Shown here piece by piece: positions 44,512 to 56,345 of a stretch of 64,000 nt of DNA (positions are counted from its first letter, which is position 1; each line of letters begins with the position of its first letter). Under the pieces are notes generated by a model. It did no database searches. It was given only the letters and a program-made list of their open reading frames with translations, and had not been told where the DNA came from. The stretch is from positions 101,040,796 to 101,104,795 of the forward strand of contig NC_081415.1 in the NCBI RefSeq assembly GCF_030272615.1, written 5' to 3'. The DNA comes from Cryptomeria japonica (Eukaryota > Streptophyta > Pinopsida > Cupressales > Cupressaceae). The position numbers and the translations under genes are program-made.

Positions 44512-45741
44512 GGATCCCCAATGGCTCTGTTTCCTTGTCCTTCCCCCCTATTCATTGTTTCCTCCTCTTCCTTCACTATTTCCTCTTCTTTTCCTCTCAT
44601 TTCTTTCCTCATCCCATCATTTCCTTCTTTTTTTGAGATTTTTCCAATTTTTTTTTCAAAAATTACCGAAATATTCTCAAGGGGGCATATACCACCCACA
44701 TTTTCACGTTGGGGCATTCTCTTATTTTGTCTTTAACCCACCGCCAATTTTGGCGTTTCATAAAATAGGGGCAAAATATAGATGTCCAAAATTAATTAAA
44801 TTAAATATTTAATTAGTTTTATCCTTTCTACATAATTAATTAATTTATTAATGCTAGCCTTTTATTCCTCTTAGTATTAATTCAATTTAATTAATCATGT
44901 CACTATAGTCCAGATAATTGATTTATTTAATAAATCAATTATTCCCTATTATTCTAAGGTTATCTGATTATCCATTTCTTCTAAAATCCCCTTAGTTAAT
45001 TAATCTAAATTAATTAGCTAAATCAAGTGATTTCTAAAAATCACTTTTCTAAATCCTCCATTACCTTAATTAATTCTTCTAGAGTCCCTCATAATCATGC
45101 TTAACATTATTCTTCAATTTTAAATTCCCCCACCCATTCTCTATTCTCCTGTCAAATCTTCCTACAAATCCCACTTGTCATCTAATCTCTCATTATCTCA
45201 CCTAATCACCCTCTTAATCATTTGCTAGTGACTAATCCCATGATTAGCCACAAAGTCAACTCATAGTCATAAATGGCCAAATCCACGAGCCTCACCTTCC
45301 ACCTTAAATGCACCCAATTGGATTATTTCAAGGATTTCAAAATATCACATTCTCCTATTCTGCTCACCTTTCCAAGGAATTTTAAATTCCTTTTCGCATT
45401 CCCTTTCCCCATGCATTTCATTATTTAACATTTTTTTAATTTGTCATCCATCCTCCAAGGAATTTTTAATTCCCCCAATGTACTTAGAGATAGCTTGCCC
45501 ATGTGCATTGTGGAGTGTAGAGACAAGAAATACCTTTATGGAAAATCTCTTAGTCTCCAAAATTGTCACCTAATGTCCTCACAATCCATATGTTCCCTCT
45601 CCTTCAATCTCAACCCTCTATTTCAATTCAATCTTGACCGTCTATTCATCCTCTCTCAAATATATAAATTGGGGTCTCCTCCCCTTCATTTTCCATCTCC
45701 AAGTCAAGTAATCTCATCCTGTCATTTTAGCTTTAGCGATT
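44512..45741 (-). other. Unassigned region, upstream side of PMD promoter
   Basis: It has a pyrimidine-rich stretch (44530-44640, purine-rich in PMD sense), aattaatt-rich DNA (44790-45080), and on the plus strand atatataaattgggg at about 45658-45673 that could be a TATA box of an unrecognised LTR. No gene was recognised. Short frames here are of low complexity. Confidence 0.45.
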
Positions 45742-46959
45742 TGTTGGTCCTTACAACCGGAATGACAACTAGGTGATAAAAACTCAATCCAAGGATTTGA
45801 CATCCTTACTAAACAACTAGCTTTCCTGTAGCAAAGGCTCATTTACTTTATCAACCAGGGACATAAACTTGAAATGGGCCAACACGGTATGTGCACTAAG
45901 TTTTTATTGCAACCATTCTATCCTACTGCAGGAAAGGAAATTATCTGAAATAAATGTGCAAAAAAATAATGAACTAATACTTAATTAGAACTCACAACTG
46001 AAAGTAACTTAAGAAACTACTACCAAATGATAATGTTTTGGAAAGCGGATAGGAACTACTCTACCCGTTGTGGCTGTAGGAACAAACACAAGATCTATTT
46101 CCAATGGCTGTAGGAAAAGTTGATTGCCAAAACAACAACTATTGCAAGATGAAAAATAATTGAAAAAAATAACGGGACTACTCACCAAGTGGGCCCCCTT
46201 GAGTGAGTATATCCAGAATTCTGAGACAACAACTGATAAGCTCAAAATAACATTGATTTCTTTATTCCAAATTGATTGCAAAAATACATGTGTCTAAAAG
46301 CTGGTTATTAAAAGTTCTATGGTTGTTCTGTGTCCTCGAGAGGAGATAGAGACCTTTTATTTATATGGAAACTTATAATAGATTCCTATCTGATCAACAC
46401 ATATTCCAACGGAATAGGTGAACAGGTTTATTATACTAAAAGAAGAAGCCAACACAAGAGAACAACATCTATCCTATAGCTGAGAAGATATAGCACAATC
46501 TCTTTCCTAGATTTAATCTCCACTAAGAACAACCATAAATGTCCACTCTACTGAAGAAGCGATCAAGTGGTTACAGTCTCCTTCAATGTTGCTTTCTTTT
46601 GACTGGGTCTACATCATGGCGTTATGTTTGATGTTCCTTTAAACCGCCAGCTTAGTCTTTCCTCCACGACTGGCCCTGCATCATGGTGTTAATGTGCACA
46701 AAAAGCATGTGTATCTACCAATGTTAACATGACATAAATCAAACCATATTTAAAGATTGATTTAGATATTTTGCATAGATGAACCATGTAGAAATCATAA
46801 TCATGACAACCTTAAGTATCAGACAAATTAGTTCTAGAAACATTTAAAAAGGCATCAACTAGGAAAGTCTCCTAATCCAAATATTGTCTAAACACAGGAC
46901 CTAGGCAAGAATACTATCACAAAAATCTATCAAAACAGAGCCATTATTTGGGCTCATCA
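45742..46959 (-). repeat. H: 3' LTR
   Basis: On the plus strand TGTTGGTCC to GGGCTCATCA, 1218 bp. Its first 265 bp match 55540-55804. In the sense direction a TATA-like TATAAATAAAAGG lies at about 46352-46366. Confidence 0.87.
46352..46366 (-). promoter_or_regulatory. H: candidate LTR TATA box
   Basis: Minus-strand sense ATATAAATAAAAGGT, about 600 bp into the LTR, consistent with a U3/R boundary. Confidence 0.5.
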
Positions 46960-46972
46960 TTTCCCCCCAACC
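46960..46972 (-). promoter_or_regulatory. H: polypurine tract
   Basis: Plus strand tttccccccaacc; sense GGTTGGGGGGAAA directly before TGATGAGCCC of the LTR. The preceding sense GAGGATCAACAAGAAGTTAG recalls the GAGGAC..-type leader found before the Athila PPT. Confidence 0.85.
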
Positions 46973-47849
46973 TAACTTCTTGTTGATCCTCTAGCAATAG
47001 GAAAGTTCCAAATTCTGGCATTGATTCTGAAATTGCTAGGAGTTACCTGCCCAAAACCTCCTATAGACAAACTCCAATAAAATCCTTTCATCTTTTCCAA
47101 GTGTGTCCACCTGGAGCATTATGTTGCTTCATTATATGGTGGGTCACTATCCTTGCATCCCATTAGTGGCCATAGGAGGATTGGTGGCTAAAACCTAAGG
47201 GGCAACCAATGTCTTCCTTTTGTCCTTCCCAAATCTATATATTTGGGTGCTCTCTTTAGTGCTGCATGATAGTTTGGTAAGGAGTTTGGCTTAGATTGCT
47301 TCAACTCATCCGACAAGCTATTCCAACACTAGACCAAATGTCCTATTACTACCTATCCTTCTCTTGTAGTTACTTTCTCATATTTGTTATATATTTCTTC
47401 TCTTAAGGGTAGAATATATTTCCCAAAATTTGGCTGATACACAATCTTTTGCTAGTCAAAATAAAGTCTTCTTGGCTCTCTTGATTAAACTCTTAATGGA
47501 AATGAAAGGTCAAGTTCTTCCTTTCTATGTATTTGGAACTTCTCTCCCCTTTCAATTTCATTTTGCACCCAAGACATGAGAGCTCTCAACTAGATATCTC
47601 CAATGTAGAGGAGAGGGTTCTAATCAATGTCATCAGAAACAACGTAATTATGTAAATAAAATTCATAGAGAAAATTCTTAATGGTTGTAGGAGATGTCTG
47701 ATAAACATGATAGAATTCCTTAGGTGTCTATAAAGAGGGAATTAGATCCCTGACAATTCTCATCAGTTGGAAACAAATATGTTGTTCCTTTAAATATAGA
47801 AATTAAACCCGAGGAGGTGCTCGACATTGCATTAGTTGCGGTACCATAG
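46973..47849 (-). other. H: sequence between extra ORF and PPT
   Basis: No gene or structured element recognised. Confidence 0.4.
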
Positions 47850-49382
47850 TGGCTATCATTTCCACCTTATTTTTATGTTGAGCAATCTCCTCATTTTTTG
47901 TTCAATGATCTTCTTCTGCTGGTCAATTAACCTCTGCATTTATGATTTTTCCAATTCCCATTCTTGGTAAAGGACAAGTGCCACTACATGACTGGTAAGA
48001 GAAGCTAGTGGTCTATAAATAGGTGCTTTAGTTTTTTCCCTTTCAACTCTACTTCCTGCTTCAACAACTTGCTCTGCAACAGATTCTAAACTGTCAAGCC
48101 CATCAAAACCTACTTCTTCCTGTAGCTACTCATGAAGGTTTTGTAGCTCTTCTTCTTCTTCATCTTTTTCTACCTCCCTTCTCAGTTTCATAGGTGGGGA
48201 TGAAGGAACATCACTCTGGTGAGGACTGTGTGGCTCATGTTCTAGAGAATCAACCAGAATGCTGATATTTGGTTCCTCTAATTGCCTCTAACCCTTAGGC
48301 TTTCTCCGAAGCCTACTGCTTCTTCTCTGAGATTTTTCTTGAGTGGCTGCAGGAGAAAACATTTTTATGACTTTCCTTTTCTTAGAAGCATGAGAGGCTA
48401 AATCCCCACTTTTACTTTTCTCCTCCTTTTCTGTGTCAATTTTCTTTCCTTTTCCTTTTTCCCTCCATGCAACAACCCTAGTTTTCATCAGGCTTTGTGA
48501 AGGAACCCTTGTTGGGACTTCTCTTTCAAACAAGGCTTCTTCTTGTGAGGGTTCCCCTGCTGCAGGAACAGTTTGTTCTGGCAACATCCTGGAGCATGAG
48601 GGTTCAATGGGGGAACTAGGTCTTTCAATATTTTCCTACTCTTGAGATGGGAGCATTTCCACTGGACCCACATTATCTACCCTAAATCTTCTAATTTCCA
48701 CAAATTCATTCCAAGATATCGGAGAGACATCTCTTAAAGACCTTTCAACCACTAGCTTAATCAAATAATAATGAGAAATAGAGTGAGGCTTACCTTTCTA
48801 CACTTATACTACACTTATGGAAAGAAGATTGTACAATATGTTCGAAACATTCATCCTTCGCTCGTAGCGTAGAAGACTCACAAGCTTGAAATGATGGGAA
48901 TGTAGACATGAGAATCTTCCTTCACTAGTTAAATACTTCAAGACATACAATGCTACTTCTCTCCATTTAGGAAAAAGAGATTCTCGTTTAGCCCCTTGTT
49001 TGTCGATTATGAAAGGTGGGTCTCCCTGTCATGTAAACTCTGCTCTCACACTTCGTGCGTCTTTTGATTCAGGGAATTTTTCTCCATCTACTGGCAACCC
49101 AGTTACTTCTGCAATTCATTCCTCTATCACCACAACTCTCAATCCTTTTACCTGGTATTCTCCATCTAAAAATGTGTAGGTAAATTCCCTTGCAATTTCC
49201 TCATTAAACTTAGTCAGCTTTAAAAAATAATCTATCCACCCACTATTGGAGAATACTGGCTCATAGTCTTGGTCTTGGAGAAGCATTTCATGAACTCTCA
49301 GTTCATGACAAATAGGTGGACCACCCATTGCAACAATAATACTCTCAACTCGCCAATGGAATAAATATTCCCAATTTTGCAA
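47850..49382 (-). pseudogene. H: extra 3' ORF (putative plant transposon protein domain)
   Basis: ATG 49382 opens an 88-aa piece with FNEEIAREFTYTFLDGEYQVKGLRVVVIEE; the same frame continues past a TGA (probably once TGG) into IAEVTGLPVDGE, the signature of the plant-transposon domain often found in gypsy elements. Downstream, 48288-48587 is basic and NLS-like (KKRKVIK, RRSSRLRRKP), then Glu-rich coil-like sequence to about 47850. It lies where Athila elements carry an env-like ORF, but no signal peptide or membrane segment is visible. The role is unknown. Element I has a counterpart. The 3' limit is approximate. Confidence 0.72.
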
Positions 49383-49887
49383 CTAAAATATGCTCTATTT
49401 GGTTGGAACCTAGACACAATTTCAAAATAACTAAGGGTAGACAAAAAGAATAGAGTACATAATATCATTCAGACCAAAAAAATTGAAAAGTTTGAACTCA
49501 ATCTGCGATGACATAAAAATTATCCACAAGAATAATTCACCTTGTACTTTATTGTACTTTTTTCCCCCAACCTAAGGTGTGACAGGTGTCCACACATGCA
49601 GAAAATGATTGAAAACGATACTATGCAAATATCATGATGATAGGAAATATGGTTTAATTATATGCATGTAACAAAAATAAATACACATGCACGTACCTGA
49701 CAATGTGCGATAATGACTACAACTAAAGAAATTTATTACATAGGAAGTTGATCCGCTATGCATGGAAAGTGAGGTGAAAATGAATGATGAAAGTGGAAGG
49801 GAATGAGTGGAGTTGGAAATGGAATATTGTGTAAAAATATACTTCCACTAGATATAGAAATATTTATTATGAGCATGCAACAAAGAT
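49383..49887 (-). other. H: gap between pol and extra ORF, with second PPT-like tract
   Basis: It contains ttttttcccccaacctaagg at 49557-49576, almost the same as the PPT region at 46960. No coding frame. Confidence 0.6.
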
Positions 49888-51350
49888 TTAGGAAGAAGAC
49901 TTAACGACAAAGTCGTCGCTTGTTGCTGGAAGAATCTCAGGATTTTCTGGTGTAGAGAACTGCTATAGGAATTCAACATTGAAAAGAGGCTTGTGATAGA
50001 GGTGCAAGCGATGACCATTGAACAATAATTTGAACTTGATAGGATCAATTGTGGACAATCGTATTGCACCATTAGAAAATCTTTCAATCACCTCATAAGG
50101 CCCTAACCAGCGTGTCTACAATTTTCCCAAGTTGTCCTTATACCTTGAATCATAGAGAAGGGCCCAATTGTCTGTCTTGAATGTTTTTTCTTTTATATAG
50201 TGGTCATGCCACTTCATGCATTGATTCTAAATTGTTTTTGTGTGTTGCAGGGCTAACTTTCTGATTTCTTCCAAGGCATTAAGCTGCAGGAGCCTTTCTT
50301 GTTGTGTTGCAAAGAGAGTCATATCTAAGGCTATGGCCATTCTCAAGGTTTTATGCTCAAATTCCACAAGAATCATAGCTTTTGTCACATACACCATTTT
50401 AAAGGGTGTAAAACCTGTTGTGGTTTTCCAAGTGGTTTGATAAGCCCATATTGCTTCAAATAACCTGCTAGACCAATCCTTACGATGAAGAGCTACTGCC
50501 TTGGTCAATATAGATTCAAGTTCCCTATTGGTGGTTTTAGCTTGCCTATTTGCCTATGGATGGTAGGAAGTAGATTTCATATGCCTTATATTATATTCAT
50601 TGACTAGGGCGGTGATCAAAGTGGAAGTGAATTGTGCTCCTTGATATTTTACAATCTCTCGCGGAACTCCATATCGAGTAAAGATCTCTTCCTATAAGAA
50701 TTATGCCACCTTATTATCCCTGACATGTTTGAATGCTTTGAGTTCAACCCATTTTATGCAATAATCAGTACATACTAGAATGTATGATTTACCATTTGAT
50801 GATGGATCAATGGGCCCAAAAAATTCTAACCCCCATTTGTCAAATGGTGTAACAAACACTTGTGGATACAAAGGCATTTCATCAGATTGAGTTGGTCTTC
50901 CCATTCACTAACATCTATCACATTTCCTAGTATGCTTGACTGTATCCTTGTGAAAAGTTGGCCAATAATATCTTATAGTCAGTATCTTGAGAGTTGTTCT
51001 TTTGGCAGCAAGGTGACCTCCACAAGGTTCATCATGATAGGCATGAAGGATATCATAAGTTTCATCTTCTCTAACACATCAGCTCATGACTTGATCTGGC
51101 TTTGTATAGAATAAGTAATCTGCTATCCATGAAAAATTGAAACTCTTTTCTACCAGCAAACTTCTTTCTTTTGGAGAGAAATGAGGAGGGATCTTGATAG
51201 CTGCTAAGTAGTTAGCTATGTCGGCATACCATGGAATGGTCACATTAATTGAAAATAAGTGCTCATCTGAAATGGAGTCATCAATGGTTGTAGGATTATC
51301 CGGTACTTGAATTCTGGATAGAAAGTCTGCCACTACATTTCCCTTACCTA
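49888..51350 (-). pseudogene. H: integrase (HHCC, core, GPY/F end)
   Basis: Open pieces are 51079-51333, 50701-50904 and 50227-50508. The zinc-binding module (HDEPCGGHLAAKRT .. CDRC) lies near 51050-50910. First catalytic Asp is in LVCTDYCIKWVE (50701-50904). The second reads VKYQGAQF, so its Asp has become Tyr. The Glu is in NRELESILTK. C-terminal TRWLGPYEV and LLFNGHRLHLYHKP form the GPY module near 50110-49960. The natural stop is TAA at 49888-49890. Several other stops (CGA-to-TGA type) occur. Confidence 0.86.
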
Positions 51351-51790
51351 GCTTTTCAATGATAGTGATGTCAAATTCCTACATTAACAATAACCATCAT
51401 GCTAACCTACCTAAAATGGAACTTTTATTCATAAGGTATTTGATGGTTGCATGACCAGTATGCACAAAGATTTGATAAGCAGTGATATAGTGCCTGAACT
51501 TATTGAGGGCATAGATAACAACTAACATTTCCTTTTTAGTGACAGTATAATTTATCTCAGGTCCTTGCAAATTTTTGCTTATATAGTAAATTGCATTCTC
51601 CAAAAATCCTTGCTTCTACCCCAAAACTGCTCCAATTGCAAAATCTGATGCATCTATGTCAATGTGAAAAGGAAGAGACCAATCAAGTCCTTTAAGCATA
51701 GGAGCATGGGTTAAGGCTTTCTTAAGTTTAGAAAATGCCTCTTCACATGGTGGTGTCCATTCAAATGCAACATTTTGTGTTAAGAGAGTA
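51351..51790 (-). pseudogene. H: RNase H
   Basis: WSLPFHIDIDASDFAIGAVLG (first catalytic Asp block) ends the 51616-52110 piece. The 51397-51603 piece continues with YYISKNLQGPEINYTVTKKE and LNKFRHYITAYQIFVHTGHATI, where the usual T-D-H reads T-G-H, so a catalytic Asp is lost. A stop lies between them near 51606-51614. Confidence 0.85.
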
Positions 51791-52640
51791 TACATAGGTC
51801 TTTCCATCTTACTAAAGTCCTTGATAAATCTCATGTAGTACCCTGCATGGCCTAAAAAATTTCTTACATCCTTTTGTTTTGCAGGGGCAGGAAGATTGAG
51901 TATTACCTCCATTTTGGCTGGATCAACTTGAATGCCTGAATAAGAAATATGATACCCCAACACTATACCTTCTTGCATCATCATGAAGCATTTCTCATTA
52001 TTGAGGGACAAATTATGATCCTCACACTGCTGCAACACTTCAGAAATATTTTGCAATGCTTCCTCAAAAGTGGCCACATAAGAAGTGAAATCATCTATGT
52101 AAATTTCCATACAATCATGGGAAATATTTGAGAATATATAGAGGAAAACCCTTTGAAAGGTTGCAAGAGCATTTCATAGACCAAAAGGAAGGACATAATA
52201 GGCATATGTTCCCTAAGGGCAAGTGAAGGTGGTCTTTTCGTGGTCCTCGAGTGCTATTCTGATTTGATTATAACCACTAAACCTATCCAAAAATGAAAAG
52301 TATTGCTTGCCTGCTAGAGAATCTAACATTTGATCAATGAATGGAAGTGGGAAATGATCTTTTTTAGTAGTAGTGTTAAGCTCCCTATAGTCCACACAAG
52401 CTCTCCATTTTCCTCCTTTCTTAGGGATGATAACTAGGGGAGATACCCATTGACTGTCTAAAATAGGGTATATGAATCCTGCATTTAGTAACTTTTGCAA
52501 TAGGGTATATGAATCCTGCATTTAGTAACTTTTGACTATCTGAAATAGGGTTGAGGTTGTCTAATGGGTTTACAGTCTTCTTTGATATAAATTCTATGGG
52601 TACAAAATGTAGGATTTAATCCCTTCATGTCATGATAATA
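51791..52640 (-). pseudogene. H: reverse transcriptase
   Basis: 52213-52521 holds GFIYPILDSQWVSPLVIIPKKGGKWRACVDYRELNT, FPLPFIDQML and SFLDRFSGYNQI (first catalytic Asp). 51616-52110 holds YIDDFTSY (the YxDD box, with the first residues upstream of the ATG), LNNEKCFMMMQEG, VLGYHIS and FLGHAGYYMRFIKDFSK. The two are split by a stop near 52205 and degraded sequence. A 37-bp tandem duplication (52462-52535) near the N-terminus shifts the frame. Confidence 0.88.
52462..52535. repeat. H: 37-bp tandem duplication in RT
   Basis: The 37-bp unit starting AATAGGGTATATGAATCCTG occurs twice, at 52462 and 52499. Confidence 0.88.
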
Positions 52641-52902
52641 CCATGCAAAGGCCCATTTTCAGTTTTTGAGTAGTTCTATTAATGACAACCTTTGGTCTAT
52701 TGTGAGTTGACTATTGACATTCAAATTCCTTCCTGAAGCAACTTCTACTTGAGTGATTGACTCAACACTAGATGCTTCAACTATAGAAGGTTTGGATTTC
52801 CTACGACAATAAGGTATGAAATATATCTATGGCTGCAGGAGAATCCAAAGAACCTATGGATGGGAGAAGAGTATGCAAAGGATTTGTTGGTATACCACAT
52901 GA

Positions 52903-53700
52903 CTATTGAGATACCCCATAATCATTTTCTATGATGTTAGAGAGTACCCTATCATCTTCTAGGAGTTCTATGAATGGTTCCCTAGTCAACATCATAAGCT
53001 GTTGAAAAGTATTGAATTCCTCTGCTTCTTCTCCTATATCTAGCCATACTACTTGCTCTTGATCAAGTTGTGGTTGTGCAAGAGAATAAAGTGCAAGAGT
53101 TTTAGTAGTGATACCATCTGAAATGGTCATGTCCCCTAATCTACAACCCATGTATGAATCAACTGTAGCAAGCCAAGGTCTTCCCAAAATGATTGGATAG
53201 CCTCTCAATGTTGCCTTATGAGAAAGTATTGTAAAATCAGTTGGATATTCCCAAGAATTTAGTGTGACAATAATATCTTCAACCATCCCATCAAGTTGGA
53301 TAGTAGAACTATCCACAAGCTGTAGGACTATTGGGGTAGATCTAAGACTAGTAATATTAAGTTGCTGCATAAAATCCTTGGTCATCATGTTTATGGCTAC
53401 TCCCAAATCTATCAAGTCATTTTTAATTTGTGTTCCATTAGTAACTACCTTCACAACAAGACTACTTGGGTCAGAATATTTAGGGACAACAACTTTTTCT
53501 AACATAATATTAGCCAATTGCCCTACATGTACTATTTTTGGGTCCTTTTTCTTACATCCAAGATTTTTTAAGCATGCCTCTTTAATAACTTTTCCATGTA
53601 TGGGAATATCATTAATAGCTTGAAACAGTGGAATCTTTACACATATATGTTTTAATTGATCAATAAGATCAAAAGCTATGGCATCATGCTGCTTAGACAC
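52903..53700 (-). pseudogene. H: Athila-type aspartic protease
   Basis: A 265-aa frame. An N-terminal gag-protease linker is followed by KNDLIDLGVAINMM (active site D-L-G, as in many Athila proteases) near residue 96, then LQLVDSSTIQLDGMVEDIIV and PIILGRPWLATVDSYMGC (flap and C-terminal L-G-R-P motif) near residues 170-188. The last part is acidic. The length and the absence of internal stops make this H's best preserved segment. Confidence 0.85.
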
Positions 53701-55490
53701 TTCTACCTATAATCTCTGAAGAAATGGAGGCATTCTAATAGGTGTGCCTGAATTTTCAGATTGAGGCAACTGCTTAGAGTTTCCAAGTTGATTAGGTGTA
53801 TTATCATGAGTAATCTCCTTAGATGGTAATTTTTTTATAACTGGAGGAGATGGGATAGGCAAAGTTGTTCCTAAGTGTAAGTGAATATCACTTATATTTA
53901 GAGAATATGTAGGATACTGATTAGGATCGGCTAAATAAACTTGTTTCTATTATTGAGGTTTATTATTTGGATTTGGTAGAGGCTATGTTGGTAGTTGAGT
54001 TGGCTTAAGTGGAGTAGTATTAGGAGTTGGTGGCATTAAATTTGGTTGTTGGGACTATTGTTGTGGCTGCAGGAAACCTGATGGCTGGTTTGCCCATTGT
54101 TGACCTTCCCTCCATTGCGGTGATTGTTGCTAGTTACCTTAAGGTGGAGACCAATTCCCTTGTGGCTTCTACCACTAAATAGAAGGGCTATTGTAATTAG
54201 GCCAAGGGTTTTGAGAGCTATTCCAAGACTAAGGAGTATAGTTTCCAAAATTTTGGGAATATGGGGGTTGCCACTGATTATTTTGTGCATTAAAGTTCAT
54301 ATAATGACTAGAAAAAGACAATGTATCTTGTAGCATACCTTGTCTTGGAGGCCAAGGCCTTCATTGTGCAACATAAAAGATTTCTTCGTCATCTCCATAA
54401 ACTGGCTTGAAATCTAGAGGAGCTTGTTGATTGTCAATCTTAGCGAGGAGTTTACACTTGTAGTGTCTCTTCTTTTGCTGACAGTAAGAACAAAATTCAA
54501 CAAGAATGGCCTTTGCTTCCTCATGCTTCTTCCTTGCTTGAAGTATATCCAACTGAATAGCCATATTGTTAATAATATCCTCTTTAAAGTCCTTTAGAAG
54601 ATGAGTTATCTCCATCCTTGAAACTGTTGTAGATGCCTTTGTTATTGAAGAGTCAGGCCTATAGTGTCTTCCTTTCTTGGCTGAAGCTCTGGAATATTTT
54701 TGATAGATTTTCTTGATGTCATCCCATTGAACTTGATTAATTTATCCTCCTCCCATGAGGTCCAATGAGTCAACACAATCATCATTGATTCTCCTTAGAA
54801 AAATCAATTTCAAGTATTCTTCATTCAATGTGTTGTGCTTGGATTTCCTGACACTGAACAAAAACCTTTCTAAATAATCTTCCAAAGTCTCATCTTCCTT
54901 TGTGTCATCTGGAAGATATCATCACCATGTCGATCCATTCCCCTACAATAATCTTTGTACTTCTCCAAGAAGTTTTCCTTCATTTCATCCTAGGTAGTGA
55001 TTACATCTCTACCTAAACTCATAAACCACCTAAGAGCAACTTATTTTACAGTAGGAGGGAACAACTTGATTTTATGGGCATCAGTGGTATAGTCATAACT
55101 TCTATAGAGGATGTCAAATTCAACCAGAAAGGTATCTGAATCTTTTGTGACCAAGCCATAAAATTTTGGAAGAGAGGAGGCTGGTGTATTCTTCAAGTTT
55201 GCATTATCATGTTTGTTAGGAATAGGAAACTCAAATGTTGGGTTTGCAGGCGCAAGTGGAGGATTTTTTACCATTGGTCCTTGATGAAGAACCAAAGGTA
55301 AGATGTTTTTCTCAGAGGGTTCATTTAAGAAGTCAAGGTCTCCCTTTGACAAATAAAAAACACCTCTATTTCTGACTCGCACAAAGGTTTATGCAAAAGG
55401 ATTTTCTTCAGGTGCTTGATCTGATCTTATGTCATGAATGGAATGCAAGGGAAGAAATCTTCCTAATCCATCTCTTCTTCTTCTATGCAT
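53701..55490 (-). pseudogene. H: gag
   Basis: First ATG after the PBS is at 55488-55490. Piece 55041-55382 leads into the retrotransposon gag domain (LRWFMSLGRDVITTWDEMKE near 55030-54970, with the W and F spacing of the family), followed by LEDYLERFLF. Piece 54361-54615 has a Cys/His group CSYCQQKKRHYKC, an atypical zinc knuckle. The 53950-54330 part is rich in Gln, Pro, Asn and Trp. Stops at the ends of each piece. Confidence 0.78.
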
Positions 55491-55509
55491 ATATGTTTAA
55501 TGAAGTAAT

Positions 55510-55524
55510 TATAATAGTGCCAAA
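55510..55524 (-). other. H: decayed primer-binding site (tRNA-Asp-like)
   Basis: Sense TTTGGCACTATTATA resembles the Athila-type TTGGCGCCGTTGTC, differing mostly by transitions at CpG-type positions. It is 15 bp from the LTR end, so the call is tentative. Confidence 0.4.
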
Positions 55525-55539
55525 CTAAGAAACAAAAAA

Positions 55540-55804
55540 TGTTGGTCCTTATAACCAGAATGGCAACTAGGTGAGCAAAAACTCAATTCAGGGATTGGAC
55601 ATTGTTACTGAACAACTAGCTTTCTTGTAGCAAAGGATCATTTACTTTATCAACTAGGGACATAAAATTGAAATGGGCCAGCATGGTATTTGCACTAAGT
55701 TCATATTGCAACCATTATATCATACTGCAAGAAAGGAAATTCTTTGAAATAAATGTGCAAAAACATAATGAACTAAAACTTAATCAAAACTCACAACTGA
55801 AAGT
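55540..55804 (-). repeat. H: truncated 5' LTR
   Basis: The first 265 bp match 45742 onward; the match stops abruptly where element G begins. Confidence 0.88.
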
Positions 55805-56345
55805 TGTTAGAATAACCGATGGACAACTGAGAGGGGGTGGGGGTGAATAACTGGTGGACCAGTTTACAACCTTTAACCAAAGCACATAAACATTAAATAC
55901 CGAAATAGAAGAAACAAATATCGGTAAGCAATAAAAATTAAGAATGAAAAAGAGAATCAACACAATGCAACCATACCACATAACACCATGATTTATACAT
56001 GGAAAACCCGGTAAAGAGAAAAACCACAGTGGGAAGCCTATTCACAGTCAGATGATACTTCTGCAAAAAGTATGTGATACAATAAGGGGCTTGCACATGC
56101 AGGGAGGCACACTTCCTAGAGCCTACTACTCATTACAAAGGAGTCTCACTGACTATAGAAAGGTTATAACCACCTCAATATAATTGGACAATAATCTAGA
56201 AGAATGAACTACCAATGATAGCATTTGTCATGCTTGTTTATAGTCTCAGTTAATCTTAATACCAGAGGCCTTTGACCTCTTACATAAACCCAATTTGATC
56301 ACCTATGATTGACCAAATCTCCTTCGCATATGATATTTCATTTAA
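55805..56345 (-). repeat. Element G: copia LTR fragment
   Basis: Starts TGTTAGAATAACCGATGGAC, then the G-rich box actgagagggggtgggggtg (55826 onward) and ggaaaacccggtaaagagaa (about 56000), in the same order and spacing as the F, A and B LTRs. The far end is not defined and no TSD was found. The right limit is approximate. Confidence 0.6.

Larger units (their letters stand above)
45742..55804 (-). mobile_element. Element H: Athila-like Ty3/gypsy with extra 3' ORF
   Basis: Minus-strand order: truncated 5' LTR (55540-55804), weak PBS, gag, protease, RT, RNase H, integrase with GPY end, non-coding gap, extra ORF, PPT, 3' LTR (45742-46959). RT before integrase marks gypsy. Motifs such as KKGGKWRACVDYRELNT, FPLPFIDQMLDSLAG, LGHAGYYMRFIKDFSK and LPFHIDIDASDFAIGAVLG match the Athila branch. 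The 5' LTR keeps only 265 bp of about 1218 bp before element G, so no TSD can be tested. Confidence 0.88.

Noticed and set aside
44469-44812. Open frames on both strands
   Set aside because: They arise from a pyrimidine/purine-rich stretch spanning the end of B; no protein signature.
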